Below are positions 30,239-40,419 of a stretch of DNA of 64,000 bases, one piece after another. Under the pieces are notes generated by a model. That model saw nothing but the letters and a program-made list of their open reading frames with translations. It was not told where the DNA came from and searched no databases. A program made the translations under genes and the position numbers. The first letter of the stretch is position 1, and every line of letters starts with the position of its first letter. Origin of the DNA: Turritopsis dohrnii (Eukaryota > Cnidaria > Hydrozoa > Anthoathecata > Oceaniidae); contig BQMF02000341.1 of NCBI GenBank assembly GCA_027922465.2, positions 186,001 to 250,000 of the forward strand, in the 5' to 3' direction.

Positions 30239-30263
30239 TTTGTTACTTAAATCGAGTAACAAA
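30239..30263. terminator. Gene-end hairpin, 9-bp stem
   Basis: TTTGTTACT (30239-30247) pairs with AGTAACAAA (30255-30263), loop TAAATCG, preceded by a run of T. It lies after the SAP gene and before PolB. Its stem is nearly the same as at 24236. Confidence 0.5.
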
Positions 30264-30348
30264 TGTTAACTAGATGGTCTGAAAAATTGGAAATTTTTAC
30301 CATCTTAAACCATCTTAAAGAAAGCTAATCACATTTGTATATTACAAC

Positions 30349-33300
30349 ATGACTTCACAAAATACTGTTGTTCAATTAAAAGCTATCGCGAGAGAACGCG
30401 GTCTACATGGCTACTCAAAACTCAGAAAAGCTGAGTTGATCGAATTATTAGCAAACCCACCTGTCCGACCTGTTCCACTACCAAGATCTGTCCAACCCGT
30501 TCCACCACCAAGACCTGTTCCAATTATTCCTACTCAACAAGATATGGATTTGTTTGAACAGCAAGAAATGGCAAAAAATAGACCTCAGGTGAAAAGTAAG
30601 TTGGATGAGTTGAAGGAGTGGTTAGTAAATCACACACCTAAACCTATTCGTGAGAAAGTGAGTAGCGCTTATAGAGAGATGAAGAAGAAGATTCTCAATC
30701 TCTATAAGAGGAAGAATGATGATGAAAAAGATGAAAAATTGGTGGAACCAAAAGCGTTTGTCCCCATTGAAACAGCGTTTGAGGGTTCTTACAAAAGGTT
30801 CAAGATAAACTCAGATGGAAAAAAGGACGTTGATTCGTTTCTCGAAAAGGTTCGACCCATTTTAAGTGATCTGATTATGAGAGAACTCAAAAACAAAAAA
30901 TCAATAAAAATTCAAGCAACTGTGTGGATCAAATGGAGAAAGGAGGATTTATCCAATCCTGAAGCAATAATCTACGTTGAAAACCCCGCGTTACCTCAAT
31001 CCGGCTTTGTTATCGATAAGATTTTAAATATTGATGTGGACTTTCACAAGCTAAAATTAACGAGAGGCAGCTCTTACTTACCGCTACCTAAGAATTTCAG
31101 TGGTAAGTATTCGATAATCAATCCTAAAAACGAAGATGATGAAGAGTGCTTCAAATGGGCTGTTATCGCAGCTCTCAATCATGATAAGATTAAGAAAAAT
31201 CCGCAAAGGATAATGAATCTCAAGAAACACGTTGATAAATATAATTGGGAGGGTTTATCGTTTCCAATGGCGCTAAATAAAATAGATTTGTTCGAGAGGA
31301 GGAACCCTGATATCGCTGTGCATGTTTTAACAAAAGATTTGGCAGAAGGTATCTATATGTGTCGTAAGTCGAAGCATCTTGATCGCAAAGAAACAGTTGT
31401 TTTGTTTTTACTATGTGAAGAGGAAAAGAGACATTATATAGCTGTAAAGAACTTGAGCGGTGTCTTGAGTAAGGTCAACTCGAAGCATAAGAATAAAGAA
31501 CATTATTGCTTGAATTGTCTCAATGGATTCTCAAGTGAGGAAACACGAGATGAACACTTTGAATATTGTAAAAATAATGATGTTGCTAAGATCGAAATGC
31601 CAAATGAGGGTAGCACCGTTAAGTTTCATGACGGTCAGTACCAGCTCAAAGGTCCTTTCATAATGCATGCTGATTTCGAAGCTTTGTCAAAAGAGGTTTG
31701 TAAAGAACCGCGTAGCGTTATTGGATCATCCACTAAAAAGGTTGGTATACATATCCCCACAGGCTTCTGTTGTTATAGCAAATTTGCTCATGGTGAAGTT
31801 TCAGACCCTCTAACTCTTTATCGTGGTGAAGACTGTGTTTTACGTTTCGTGGATCATGCGGTAGGTGAAGTGAAAAGGCTATACAATATGTTTCCTAAAC
31901 AAAGAATGCGAGACCTCACATATGAAGAGGAACAGGGATTTACCGATTCAGATAAATGTCACATATGTATGAAAGAATTTGAAAAAGATAATATTAAGGT
32001 TAGGGATCACTGTCATTTTACTGGTAAATTTCGTGGAGCTGCACATCAGTCTTGTAATCTCCGTTACAAAGTGCCTAAATACATCCCGATCGTCTTTCAC
32101 AATCTGAGCGGATATGATGCTCATCTATTTATCAAAGAACTAGCCAAACAGTATGGGGATGAAGGGATTGCCGTCATCGCTGAAAACAAAGAAAAATATA
32201 TATCTTTCTCGTTGGATGTTAAGGTTGGTGAATACATTGATAAAGATGGGGTGATTAGAGTTCAAAAGATACAGTTGAGATTCATCGATAGCGTGCGTTT
32301 CATGGCTAGTAGTCTGGATAACTTGGTAAACAATCTATCCGACGATCAGTGTAAAAACCTTCGAAAATTCTTCAAGGGTGATGAGCAATTCAAACTATTG
32401 AGAAGAAAAGGAGTTTATCCTTATGAATACATTGATTCTTTTGATAAGTTTAACGAAACTAAGCTCCCACCAAAAGATGCTTTTTACAGCAAGTTGAACA
32501 TGAAAGGTATCAGTGATGCTGATTATACGCATGCGCAGAATGTGTGGAAACATATGAAAAATAAAAATATGGGTGCGTATCATGATCTCTACCTCAAGAC
32601 AGACGTTCTATTGCTTGCTGATGTTTTTGAGACTTTTAGGGAAACATGTATAACAAACTATAAACTGGATCCTGCACATTTTTACACTGCTCCAGGATTA
32701 GCTTGGCAAGCATGTTTGAAAAAGACAGAGGTTGAGCTGGATCTATTATCAGATATGGATATGTTTCTCTTCGTAGAGCAAGGTATTAGAGGAGGTCTCT
32801 GTCAGGCTGTTCATAGACATGCTAAAGCTAATAACAAGTATATGGATGCTAAATATAAGAAGACTGAAGAAAGTAGCTATCTCCAATATCTTGATGCAAA
32901 TAATCTATATGGATGGGCTATGATTCAGAAGCTACCGACAGGGAATTTCAAGTGGGTAGATGCTAATAAATTTACCGCCGATTTCATTTCAAAGTTGGCT
33001 GAGAAAGACGGTAAATATGGTTATCTTCTTGAAGTTGATGTGAACTATCCTCAGGAGCTTCATGATTCACATAACGATCTTCCATTTATGCCTGAGCGAA
33101 AGAAGATCAATGGTGTAGAAAAGCTAACTCCATGTCTTTCAGACAAGAAGAACTATATTATTCATATCCGTGCACTTGATCAAGCGCTGAAGCATGGTCT
33201 TGTTCTTGAAAAAGTTCATAGAGTACTGAGATTTAGACAAAGTGCATGGTTGAAGCCGTACATCGATTTCAACACCAATTTGCGTACCAAATCAAAGAAT

Positions 33301-34104
33301 GACTTTGAAAAGGACTTTTTCAAGCTCATGAACAATTCAGTCTTTGGTAAAACTATGGAGAATCAACGTAAACATAAAGACATACGCTTGGCTACTAAGA
33401 AAGAGCAATATGAGAAGCTGGTGATGAAACCTAATTTCAAGGGTAGTATCTGTTTCAGCGAACATTTGATGGCTGCTGAAATGCAAAAGATCAAACTCGT
33501 GTTGAACAAGCCGATCTATCTGGGACCTACAGTTCTTGATTTGTCAAAGACGATTATGTACGAGTTTCACTATGATTACATGAAACCAAAATATGGTGAC
33601 AATCTAAAGCTCTGCTATATGGATACAGACAGCTTTGTCTATCACATCAAAACCGACGACTTTTATAAAGATATTGCTGATGATGTAGCTTTGAGATTCG
33701 ACACTTCAGCGTATGATGAGAAAGATAACAGACCTTTACCTATAGGTTTGAATAAGAAAGTCATTGGTCTAATGAAAGATGAGTTGGGTGGTAAGATAAT
33801 GACGGAGTTTGTTGCTCTAAGAGCGAAGACATATGCATATAAACAGCTGGACGGAAAAGAAGACAAGAAGTGCAAGGGAGTCAAGAAGTGTGTAGTAAAG
33901 AAGACGATGGGGTTTGATGATTATAAGAGATGCTTATTTGATGGTAAGAATGTTTACAGGGAACAGATGACCTTTCAATCGATTAAGCATGATGTTCACA
34001 CTATAAAAACAAACAAACTCGCTCTCAATGCGGATGATGACAAAAGAATTATTGCAAAAGATGGTATTGCTACATATGCCAGAGGACATTACAGATATGT
34101 ATAA
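30349..34104 (+). CDS. Protein-primed DNA polymerase B, Polinton type (1251 aa)
   Basis: Replicates the element from its ends. Domains in order: SAP motif (about residues 4-38, AIARERGLHGYSKLRKAEL); Pro-rich linker (40-65); unassigned region that could hold the terminal-protein function; zinc finger (CLNCLNGF, about 389); exonuclease motif I HADFEAL (about 439). A recombination endonuclease VII-like zinc/HNH insertion follows (CHICMKEF and VRDHCHFTGKFRG, about 536-570). Then come polymerase motif A YLDANNLYGWAM (about 847), the FGKTMENQR motif (about 1000) and motif C YMDTDS (about 1090). All key Asp residues are present and the frame is unbroken, so it looks functional. An N-terminal SAP fused to PolB is unusual in my experience. 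It is preceded by the SAP gene and followed by the ankyrin-like gene. Confidence 0.9.
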   Translation: MTSQNTVVQLKAIARERGLHGYSKLRKAELIELLANPPVRPVPLPRSVQPVPPPRPVPIIPTQQDMDLFEQQEMAKNRPQVKSKLDELKEWLVNHTPKPIREKVSSAYREMKKKILNLYKRKNDDEKDEKLVEPKAFVPIETAFEGSYKRFKINSDGKKDVDSFLEKVRPILSDLIMRELKNKKSIKIQATVWIKWRKEDLSNPEAIIYVENPALPQSGFVIDKILNIDVDFHKLKLTRGSSYLPLPKNFSGKYSIINPKNEDDEECFKWAVIAALNHDKIKKNPQRIMNLKKHVDKYNWEGLSFPMALNKIDLFERRNPDIAVHVLTKDLAEGIYMCRKSKHLDRKETVVLFLLCEEEKRHYIAVKNLSGVLSKVNSKHKNKEHYCLNCLNGFSSEETRDEHFEYCKNNDVAKIEMPNEGSTVKFHDGQYQLKGPFIMHADFEALSKEVCKEPRSVIGSSTKKVGIHIPTGFCCYSKFAHGEVSDPLTLYRGEDCVLRFVDHAVGEVKRLYNMFPKQRMRDLTYEEEQGFTDSDKCHICMKEFEKDNIKVRDHCHFTGKFRGAAHQSCNLRYKVPKYIPIVFHNLSGYDAHLFIKELAKQYGDEGIAVIAENKEKYISFSLDVKVGEYIDKDGVIRVQKIQLRFIDSVRFMASSLDNLVNNLSDDQCKNLRKFFKGDEQFKLLRRKGVYPYEYIDSFDKFNETKLPPKDAFYSKLNMKGISDADYTHAQNVWKHMKNKNMGAYHDLYLKTDVLLLADVFETFRETCITNYKLDPAHFYTAPGLAWQACLKKTEVELDLLSDMDMFLFVEQGIRGGLCQAVHRHAKANNKYMDAKYKKTEESSYLQYLDANNLYGWAMIQKLPTGNFKWVDANKFTADFISKLAEKDGKYGYLLEVDVNYPQELHDSHNDLPFMPERKKINGVEKLTPCLSDKKNYIIHIRALDQALKHGLVLEKVHRVLRFRQSAWLKPYIDFNTNLRTKSKNDFEKDFFKLMNNSVFGKTMENQRKHKDIRLATKKEQYEKLVMKPNFKGSICFSEHLMAAEMQKIKLVLNKPIYLGPTVLDLSKTIMYEFHYDYMKPKYGDNLKLCYMDTDSFVYHIKTDDFYKDIADDVALRFDTSAYDEKDNRPLPIGLNKKVIGLMKDELGGKIMTEFVALRAKTYAYKQLDGKEDKKCKGVKKCVVKKTMGFDDYKRCLFDGKNVYREQMTFQSIKHDVHTIKTNKLALNADDDKRIIAKDGIATYARGHYRYV

Positions 34105-34191
34105 GATAACAAAGAGGTAAGAGGTAAAAAAAAAACAAAAAAATTGAATAAAACATTATAAAGGAATTATACACAGTAATATATAATACCT

Positions 34192-34725
34192 ATGGATATT
34201 GACAGATTAAAACGTAATACAAATCATCAAAATAAAATGATAAGCATGTTATTATTAACACAGTTGAAAGAAAAAAATTGTGTAACTAATTTTGAGAAAG
34301 TAATGTGCGATGCGTGTTATTACGGACACATCAACGTTTTAGAATGGTTGAAAAACAATGGAGTTACTGATTTTAGTAAAGGAGTAAAATTTGCATGTTT
34401 TAATGGTCGCATCGATGTTTTAGAATGGTTAAAAAATAACAGTGTCGATGATTTTAATGAAGGAGTAAGTAGTGCATGTTTTAATGGTCGCATCGATGTT
34501 TTAGAATGGTTGAAAGATAACGGCGTCGTTGATTTTAGTAAAGGAGTAGAATTAGCATGTTTTAATGGTCATATTGACGTTTTAGAATGTTTGAAAAACA
34601 ACGGCGTCGTCGATTTTAGTAAAGGAGTAGAATTTGCTTGTTATAACGGACACATTGACGTTTTAGAATGGTTGAAAAACAATGGAGTTACTGATTTTAG
34701 TAAAGGAGTAAAATTTGCTTGTTAA
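34192..34725 (+). CDS. Ankyrin-like repeat protein (177 aa)
   Basis: Five near-identical 33-residue repeats, with the pattern C-x-NGHIDVLEWLKNNGV then DFSKGVKFAC, follow a 30-residue leader. At the DNA level these are 99-bp tandem repeats. The repeat resembles the VLEWLxxNG ankyrin-type repeats abundant in giant viruses and amoebae. Such proteins often act as host-interaction adaptors. The frame stops in the middle of a repeat unit, at a TAA where the other copies have a Phe or Tyr/Asn codon, only 10 bp before the right terminal repeat begins. The array may therefore have been shortened. Repeat-number change by recombination is likely. Confidence 0.7.
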   Translation: MDIDRLKRNTNHQNKMISMLLLTQLKEKNCVTNFEKVMCDACYYGHINVLEWLKNNGVTDFSKGVKFACFNGRIDVLEWLKNNSVDDFNEGVSSACFNGRIDVLEWLKDNGVVDFSKGVELACFNGHIDVLECLKNNGVVDFSKGVEFACYNGHIDVLEWLKNNGVTDFSKGVKFAC

Positions 34726-34734
34726 GCTGGGAGT

Positions 34735-35051
34735 ATTATTAGCTCATTTATGTTATAAAAATAAAACTACTACAAACTGCTTTTTACTACATTTTTATGA
34801 GATATTTAATTGTTTACATTTATGAGTAATTTGTGGTTATAATAATAAAAACTGTTATTTGAGAATTTTGTTATGTAATCAAAATAACACGTTTCATAAC
34901 GCGATACGAGTTATGAAAACAAAGATCTTATATGATGATAATATTAGCTATAGTAGGGAAATTCCCGAAATCATATGATTCCCATGTGTTAATATTTTAT
35001 GTTTATGATGACGTCACAGTTTTGGGCCAGCATCCGCACTTTCCTATCTCT
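34735..35051 (-). repeat. Right terminal inverted repeat of young Polinton
   Basis: Reverse complement of 19814-20102. It is about 28 bp longer, because a segment near 34982-35010 (containing CCCATGTGTTAATATTT) is absent from the left copy. The tip ends CCGCACTTTCCTATCTCT. Confidence 0.9.
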
Positions 35052-35056
35052 TAAGA

Positions 35057-35380
35057 TAACATAAAATAAAAATAGAAAACGCAAAACAAAAACCTTTTCT
35101 ACTTTAAGATTAAGATTAAAAAAAAAAATGAAAAAAATAAAAAAAGTTTTTCACTTTAAGAAGAAAAAAAAAGCAAAAAAAAAAAAAAAAAAAAAAAATA
35201 ATGAAAATAAAAAAAATAAAAAAATAAAAAAAGTTTTTCACTTTCACTTTAAGAAGAAGAAAAAAAGCAAAAAAGGCAAATAAAAAATAAAAATAAAATA
35301 AAAAGAAGAAAAAAACAAAAAAAAAACGAAACAAAAACAAAAAAAACTTTTCCACCTATAAAATTTATCATTTCTTTTAG
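35057..35380. repeat. Low-complexity intron flank, right of nested Polinton
   Basis: A-rich sequence with repeated CTTTAAGAAGAAAAA and TTTTTCACTTT units, like those at 19500-19813. It ends with a pyrimidine tract and TTTTAG acceptor (35371-35380) of the old PolB intron. Confidence 0.7.
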
Positions 35381-36359
35381 GACATTGACGTAGATGAAGT
35401 TTTAAAAGACCTCTTTAAAAACATGCCAACAAATAATGATGTTGTCGATAATTCATTCGATATTAATGAATTTCTATTAGATAGTGTTTGTCCAGTTGAT
35501 TTTCAAACATCGTCACCTGATTGTTATGTTGTTGAAGAAAAAAATGAAGAAGAAGAGTTAGAGAAGTTGTTTCAAGAAACCGATGGAGAAATGATCTTGG
35601 AGTCCGAATTGGAGAAGCTGTTTCAAGAAACTGATGGAGACATGATGTTGGAGAGTGAGCCGTTAGTTTGTGATGTTGTGTCGAACGATGAACATTACAA
35701 ATGTGAAACATGCAATCGCACGTTCCTGTTAATGGAAAATTGTGAGCGACACACAGCAATTTGTGAATCGAGATTAAAACGTTATCAATGTGGTCGATGT
35801 AAGAAACTGTTCGAGCGTGAAAATACCAAACGGTTACACGAACAAAGATTCATGGAATTACCACCAACTTCTGCAAAAAGGAAAATGAAACAAACAACTT
35901 TGGAAAGTCCTAAACGTGTGCGTGTTGAAACAATCAATCAACAAGGTGGATCCACTGAGCATCCAGAATTGTGGAAAGCACCTGAGCTCGTGCAATCAAC
36001 TTTGAAATGTACAGCTATGGCGTATCGAAAAGATTTAGACACAAGTAACCACCTGAACTTGCTCGATCTTCTTTTAAATGCCATGAAAACCTTTAATTCA
36101 ATCGTTAATGGAGAAATTCAACGCACGAAAGGTATCAAATATTACTACACGTTAAAGTTGGTATTTTTACAGGCGAAAGATAAAACCGATCTCACAGATC
36201 CACCGGTCACATTTTGATCAGAAGTCTTTACAGCGTTGAACAGCGATGACTTGAATTCTCATGTTACTACAGCTTACACACAGTTGATGCAACAAATCGA
36301 CGAATTTCAAAAGAATGGTAGTGGATGGGCTGTTCATCATTTTATGCATGTTGATTTAG
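35381..36359 (+). pseudogene. Old Polinton PolB, exon 2
   Basis: Continues in phase 0 from exon 1 (19407-19496). It encodes an acidic stretch with a duplicated segment (EKLFQETDGE, then EKLFQETDGD), followed by two C2H2-like fingers (CETCNRTFLLMENCERH and CGRCKKLFERENTKRLH). A basic region and a conserved-looking helical part (NLLDLLLNAMKTFNSIVNGE) follow. An in-frame TGA at 36215-36217 interrupts an otherwise open frame that runs on to a phase-1 donor (GATTTAG|GTAAAT, 36360). The N-terminal fingers and acidic repeats differ from the young element's SAP-headed PolB, so the two elements belong to different lineages. Confidence 0.6.
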
Positions 36360-36518
36360 GTAAATTTCAATCTTTTTGTATTTGTGTGTTGTTCGGTAGA
36401 TAGGTTTTTTTTTATTTTTTCATTTATTTCATTATTTAAAGTCGAATTTACAACATAGCTTTAGAGCTAATAAAAATCGACTAATAACTTTGGTCATTTC
36501 TTTTTGTTCTTCCTATAG

Positions 36519-39500
36519 GAATTGTACATTACAATCCATTGAGAGCATCTTCATGGTTAGCATTACCAAAGCAGCTTATATCAAAGAGAGCTGTTCTCAA
36601 TATTAAAAACAACGATGAAAAATGTTTCTTATGGTGCATTCTTGCAAAGTTATACCCTCAGAATAGAGAAAATAATGCGAATCGAGTATCCAAATATACA
36701 GCATATGAGAAAGAGTTGGACATGCATGGAATCGACTATCCAGTGTCAATCAAGGACATTGAGAAAGTGGAACGACAGAATAACCTGAGTGTGAACGTTT
36801 ATGGTTTCGAGGAGAAAGTCGTGTTTCCGCTTCGCATTAGCAAAAATATCGTCCCAAATCGTCATGTGGATTTGTTGTATTATGCAGAAGGTGAAAAAAG
36901 GCATTATGCACTGATTCGAAATTTAAGTGCATTGGTTGGATCACAAATTAACAATCACAAAGCCAAAAAGTTTATTTGTTCATATTGCACACATGCTTGT
37001 CAAACTCAAGAAGTACTTGATCGTCATCTCGAACGATGTCAGTTACATGGAGCGCATAAAGTGTCAGTACCAGTGCAGGGTAGTGGTAAAGATATTGTTA
37101 AATTTACAAAGATTGAGTATCAGTTACGATTACCCTTTGTCATGTATGCTGATTTTGAAACTTTGTTGGTAAAATATGAACAACAACAACAACAAAACGA
37201 TGATATGCCGTGGAAAGAGAAACATCAAACACATGAAGCGTGTGGTTATGCGTTACATACTGTGTGTACGGATAAACGATTTTATGAATCTCCAAAACTG
37301 TATTGTGGAAAAATGCTGCAGAGCACATTCTGGATACACTGCAACTTCAAGCTACAGAAATACATCAAATCCTACGAAAGAAGATACAGAAGGAACGATT
37401 GACACCTGAGCAATGGAGAGCACACAATAGATGCACCACCTGTTATTTGTGTCAAAAAGAAATTAAATCTGATGAAAAGAAAGCTCGCGATCATTGTCAT
37501 CTCACTGGAAAATTTAGAGGGACTGCTCACATGAGATGCAATTTACAATACCGTATCGATCCTAAACGTGTGAAAATACCTTGCGTGATTCACAATCTGA
37601 AAAATTACGATGCTCATCTTATCCTCAGTGCTGTAAAACCTCGTCACGGTGATGTAGTGTGTATTCCGAATACTGATGAAAAGTATACGTCATTTAGTGT
37701 TGGAAGTGTCACGTTTATCGACAGTTGTCAGTTTATGCAGGCATCATTATCAAAATTAGTGGACAATTTGAGCGATTATCCCGAAACGAGAAAATTCCTT
37801 GAGAATGACGTACGAGATTCGTTACAAGACACTGACATGGAAAGTTCATCAAACTGAAAAGATGTTGAAGTGGAACTGGATGATGTGTTGGATCAGGAAA
37901 TTTTGGAAGACCTAGTTTGCATAGTTAATCAACAGTTTGGCGAAACACAAAATGACGAAAGTGAAGATGATGTTGAAACTCAAGTTGATGATGACGATGG
38001 TGATGACGATGATGATGAAGATAAAGAAGAACAACACGATTATGGAAATGATCCTTTACATAGCACCGGAACTCGATGAGGAAATGAAAGAAGCCGTTAA
38101 TGAACAATTAGCACTTCTTACACGTAAAGGTGTCTATCCGTACGAATACATGGATTCATGGGAAAAAATGGAGGACGACAAATTACCTGACAAAGAACAT
38201 TTTTATAGTAGTTTGACAGAGGAAGTGATGAGGATTATGAACATGCACAAAACGTTTTCGAAAAGTTTGAATGTCGTGATATGCATGATTATCATAACAT
38301 ATATCTCTTGACAGACGTTCTCCCTCTTGCTGACGTGTTTGAAGCGTTCAGAGACATGTGTATGACATATTATCACTTGGATCCGGCGCATTGCTTTACA
38401 TCACCTGGATTGGCTTGGCAAGCTGCTTTGAAAACGACCAACATTCAATTGGAATTGTTGACCGATATTGATATGCATTTGTTCATCGAAAGTGGTATTC
38501 GTGGAGGTGTGGCTGTCATCAGTCATCGTTATGCGCATGCGAATTTTCCCGAACTTCCGAATTATGATTCCAGTAAACCAAATGAACATTTGATTTATTG
38601 GGATGCTAACAACTTATATGGATGGGCCATGTGTCAGTACTTACCGACTGGAGGATTTACGTGGATGTCAGAGGGAGAAATTGAAAGTTTAGATTGGCAA
38701 AATGTGAAAGAGGACAGCGATCAGAGATATATTTTGGAAGTAGATTTAGAATATCCCAAGGAATTGCATGATGCTCACAGTGATTATCCGTTGGCACCTG
38801 AGCGAATGACTGTCAAGCCGGAGATGTTATCATCGAAACAGCTGCAGATTTTAGAACAGCAAGAACGAGAGTCAATCAATAAACTAAGAACAGTGAATGG
38901 ACAACATCCGCTTATTGGACCGATTAAACCGACAATAAAAGAAACTGTACCGAAACTGATCCCGAATGTAAACAACAAGGAAAAGTACATCGTTCATTGT
39001 CGTAATTTGCAGTTGTATCCCGAATTGGGATTAAAGATTACGAAAATTCATTGTGTTTTAACATTTCATCAATCACCATGGTTGAAAACATACATCGATT
39101 TCAATACGGCTAAACGTACAGCTGCTAGAAACGAATTTGAGAAAGACTTTTTTAAAAATTAATGAACAATTCCAGGTTTGAGAAGACTATGGAGAATTTA
39201 CGTAATCGTCGAGTTGTAGATTTAGTAAAACAAGATCAACAACTGAAAAAACTAGCTGCACAACCAACGTTTAAGTCATTTAGAATTTTTCACGAAAATT
39301 TGGTAGCAGTTGAACGTGCGAAAGCCAATTTAATGTTAAATCGACCAATTTATACTGGTCTGGCTGTTTTGGATTTGAGTAAAGTGTTAATGTATCGATT
39401 TCATTATCAATATGTTCAAGTGAAATATCCTGATGATCAATCGAAACTGTTGTTTACTGACACAGATTCACTTGCTTATCGAATTCAAACCAATGATTTG

Positions 39501-39914
39501 TATGCTGATATGTCGAAAGACCAAGATCTGTTCGATTTTAGTGGCTACGCAAAGGATCACAAATGTTTCTCTGCGAAAAACAAGAAGGTGATTGGGAAGA
39601 TGAAAGACGAATTGAATGGATCGTTGATGCGTGAGTTTATTGGTTTACATGCGAAGATGTATTCGTCGGAATTTGACAACAAAACAATGACGAAAGCGAA
39701 ACATGTGAAAAAATACGTCATCAAGAAGTACATATCACATCAGGACTACTATGATTGCTTATACATGCATAAAATGAATGGTATAAGATCACACAAACAT
39801 CAAATTTTCACTATTTGCCAGAACAAAACGACATTGTCAGCGTATGATGACAAACGCTATCTGTTAGAGGACGGAATAAGTTCAATTCCGTATGGACATT
39901 ACAAAACAAGATGA
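36519..39914 (+). pseudogene. Old Polinton PolB, exon 3 (polymerase core)
   Basis: Begins at the acceptor TCCTATAG (36518), in phase with exon 2. Polymerase features in order: exonuclease motif I YADFETL (about 37143), endonuclease VII-like zinc region (CYLCQKEI and ARDHCHLTGKFRG, about 37440-37520), motif A WDANNLYGWAM (about 38600), KTMENLRNR (about 39185) and motif C FTDTDS (about 39454). The core is split by a shift near 37290, a TGA at 37855-37857, shifts near 38050 and 38220, and another near 39150. An Asp-rich run (37970-38030) and a GTC/GAT-type microsatellite lie at one break. Polymerase function is certainly lost. Confidence 0.75.
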
Positions 39915-39965
39915 AAGACAAAATTTGTTTACTATTTTCTATATTTGTAAATAATATGTACATAA

Positions 39966-40313
39966 TCAAAAAAAGTTATCCGCTGCAAGTTCTTTTCTTT
40001 TTTTCTCGCTGAATTTTAGTAATTCTGAAGGATGAAATTGAAATCGAGTATTCAAATACTTCAACAATGTGATCCCTTCACCAATAAACAAGTACGTAGT
40101 TGTAATGAATTTCTAGTTCTCATCAAGATTGGTTAGGATGATTTGCGGAAAATTTGCTTTCATTGTCAGCTTGATGCAAAAATTTATCTCGTTCATAGCT
40201 AGTTTGATAAATTTAGTGCCATTCTCGTCACTGGATATTTGCAGATTTTTTGCGTCTTTTCCAAGTAATGTAAAGAGTTCTTTTACTTGTACCCAATCCT
40301 CTTTTTAAACAAA
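39966..40313 (-). pseudogene. Unidentified minus-strand frame with one stop
   Basis: Reading from 40313 down to the stop at 39966 gives about 115 codons with one TAG near 40114. It has plausible protein character (KELFTLLGKDAKNLQISSDE, then FQFHPSELLKFSEKKRKEL). I recognise no family. It may be a remnant of another element lying between the old Polinton and the retroelement, or the last gene of the old Polinton. Confidence 0.25.
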
Positions 40314-40419
40314 TCGAATTCGTCTTTCCAATTCTTTTAAGTTCCTGATTAATAGTTTTAGGATAGCCACCAACAATAGTTGCAGTTGTAAAACACCTTT
40401 CAAACCAAATACTTTATTA

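Larger units (their letters stand above)
19814..35051. mobile_element. Young Polinton/Maverick-like element, apparently complete
   Basis: A 15,238-bp element with terminal inverted repeats starting AGAGATAGGAAAGTGCGG and a perfect 5-bp target duplication TAAGA (19809-19813 and 35052-35056). Polintons classically start with AG and make 5-6 bp duplications. It encodes a DD35E integrase, protein-primed PolB, packaging ATPase, major capsid and penton-like proteins, SAP proteins, membrane proteins, a GADD34-like protein and an ankyrin-like protein. All of these are open frames. The gene set matches endogenous virus-like Mavericks (adintovirus-type). A SINE has inserted near the left repeat. No adenain-type protease is recognised. 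Confidence 0.85.
14040..39914. mobile_element. Old, decayed Polinton/Maverick (host of nested elements)
   Basis: Grouped because an adenain-type protease (16175-16546), a Polinton capsid-family fragment (16668-16899), a RING gene (15245-15813) and a protein-primed PolB pseudogene (19407-39914) lie together. Terminal inverted repeats were not found, so the true limits are unknown. Two other elements have inserted: a fold-back element at 16900-18629 and a younger Polinton at 19814-35051. Without these, about 8.9 kb of old Polinton sequence remains. All of its recognisable genes carry stops, shifts or truncations. Confidence 0.6.

Noticed and set aside
34290..34725. CRISPR-like direct repeats
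   Set aside because: The 99-bp units are contiguous, coding and without spacers. They are protein repeats.
35116..35355. 79-codon Phe-rich minus-strand frame
   Set aside because: It is the complement of A-rich low-complexity intron sequence.
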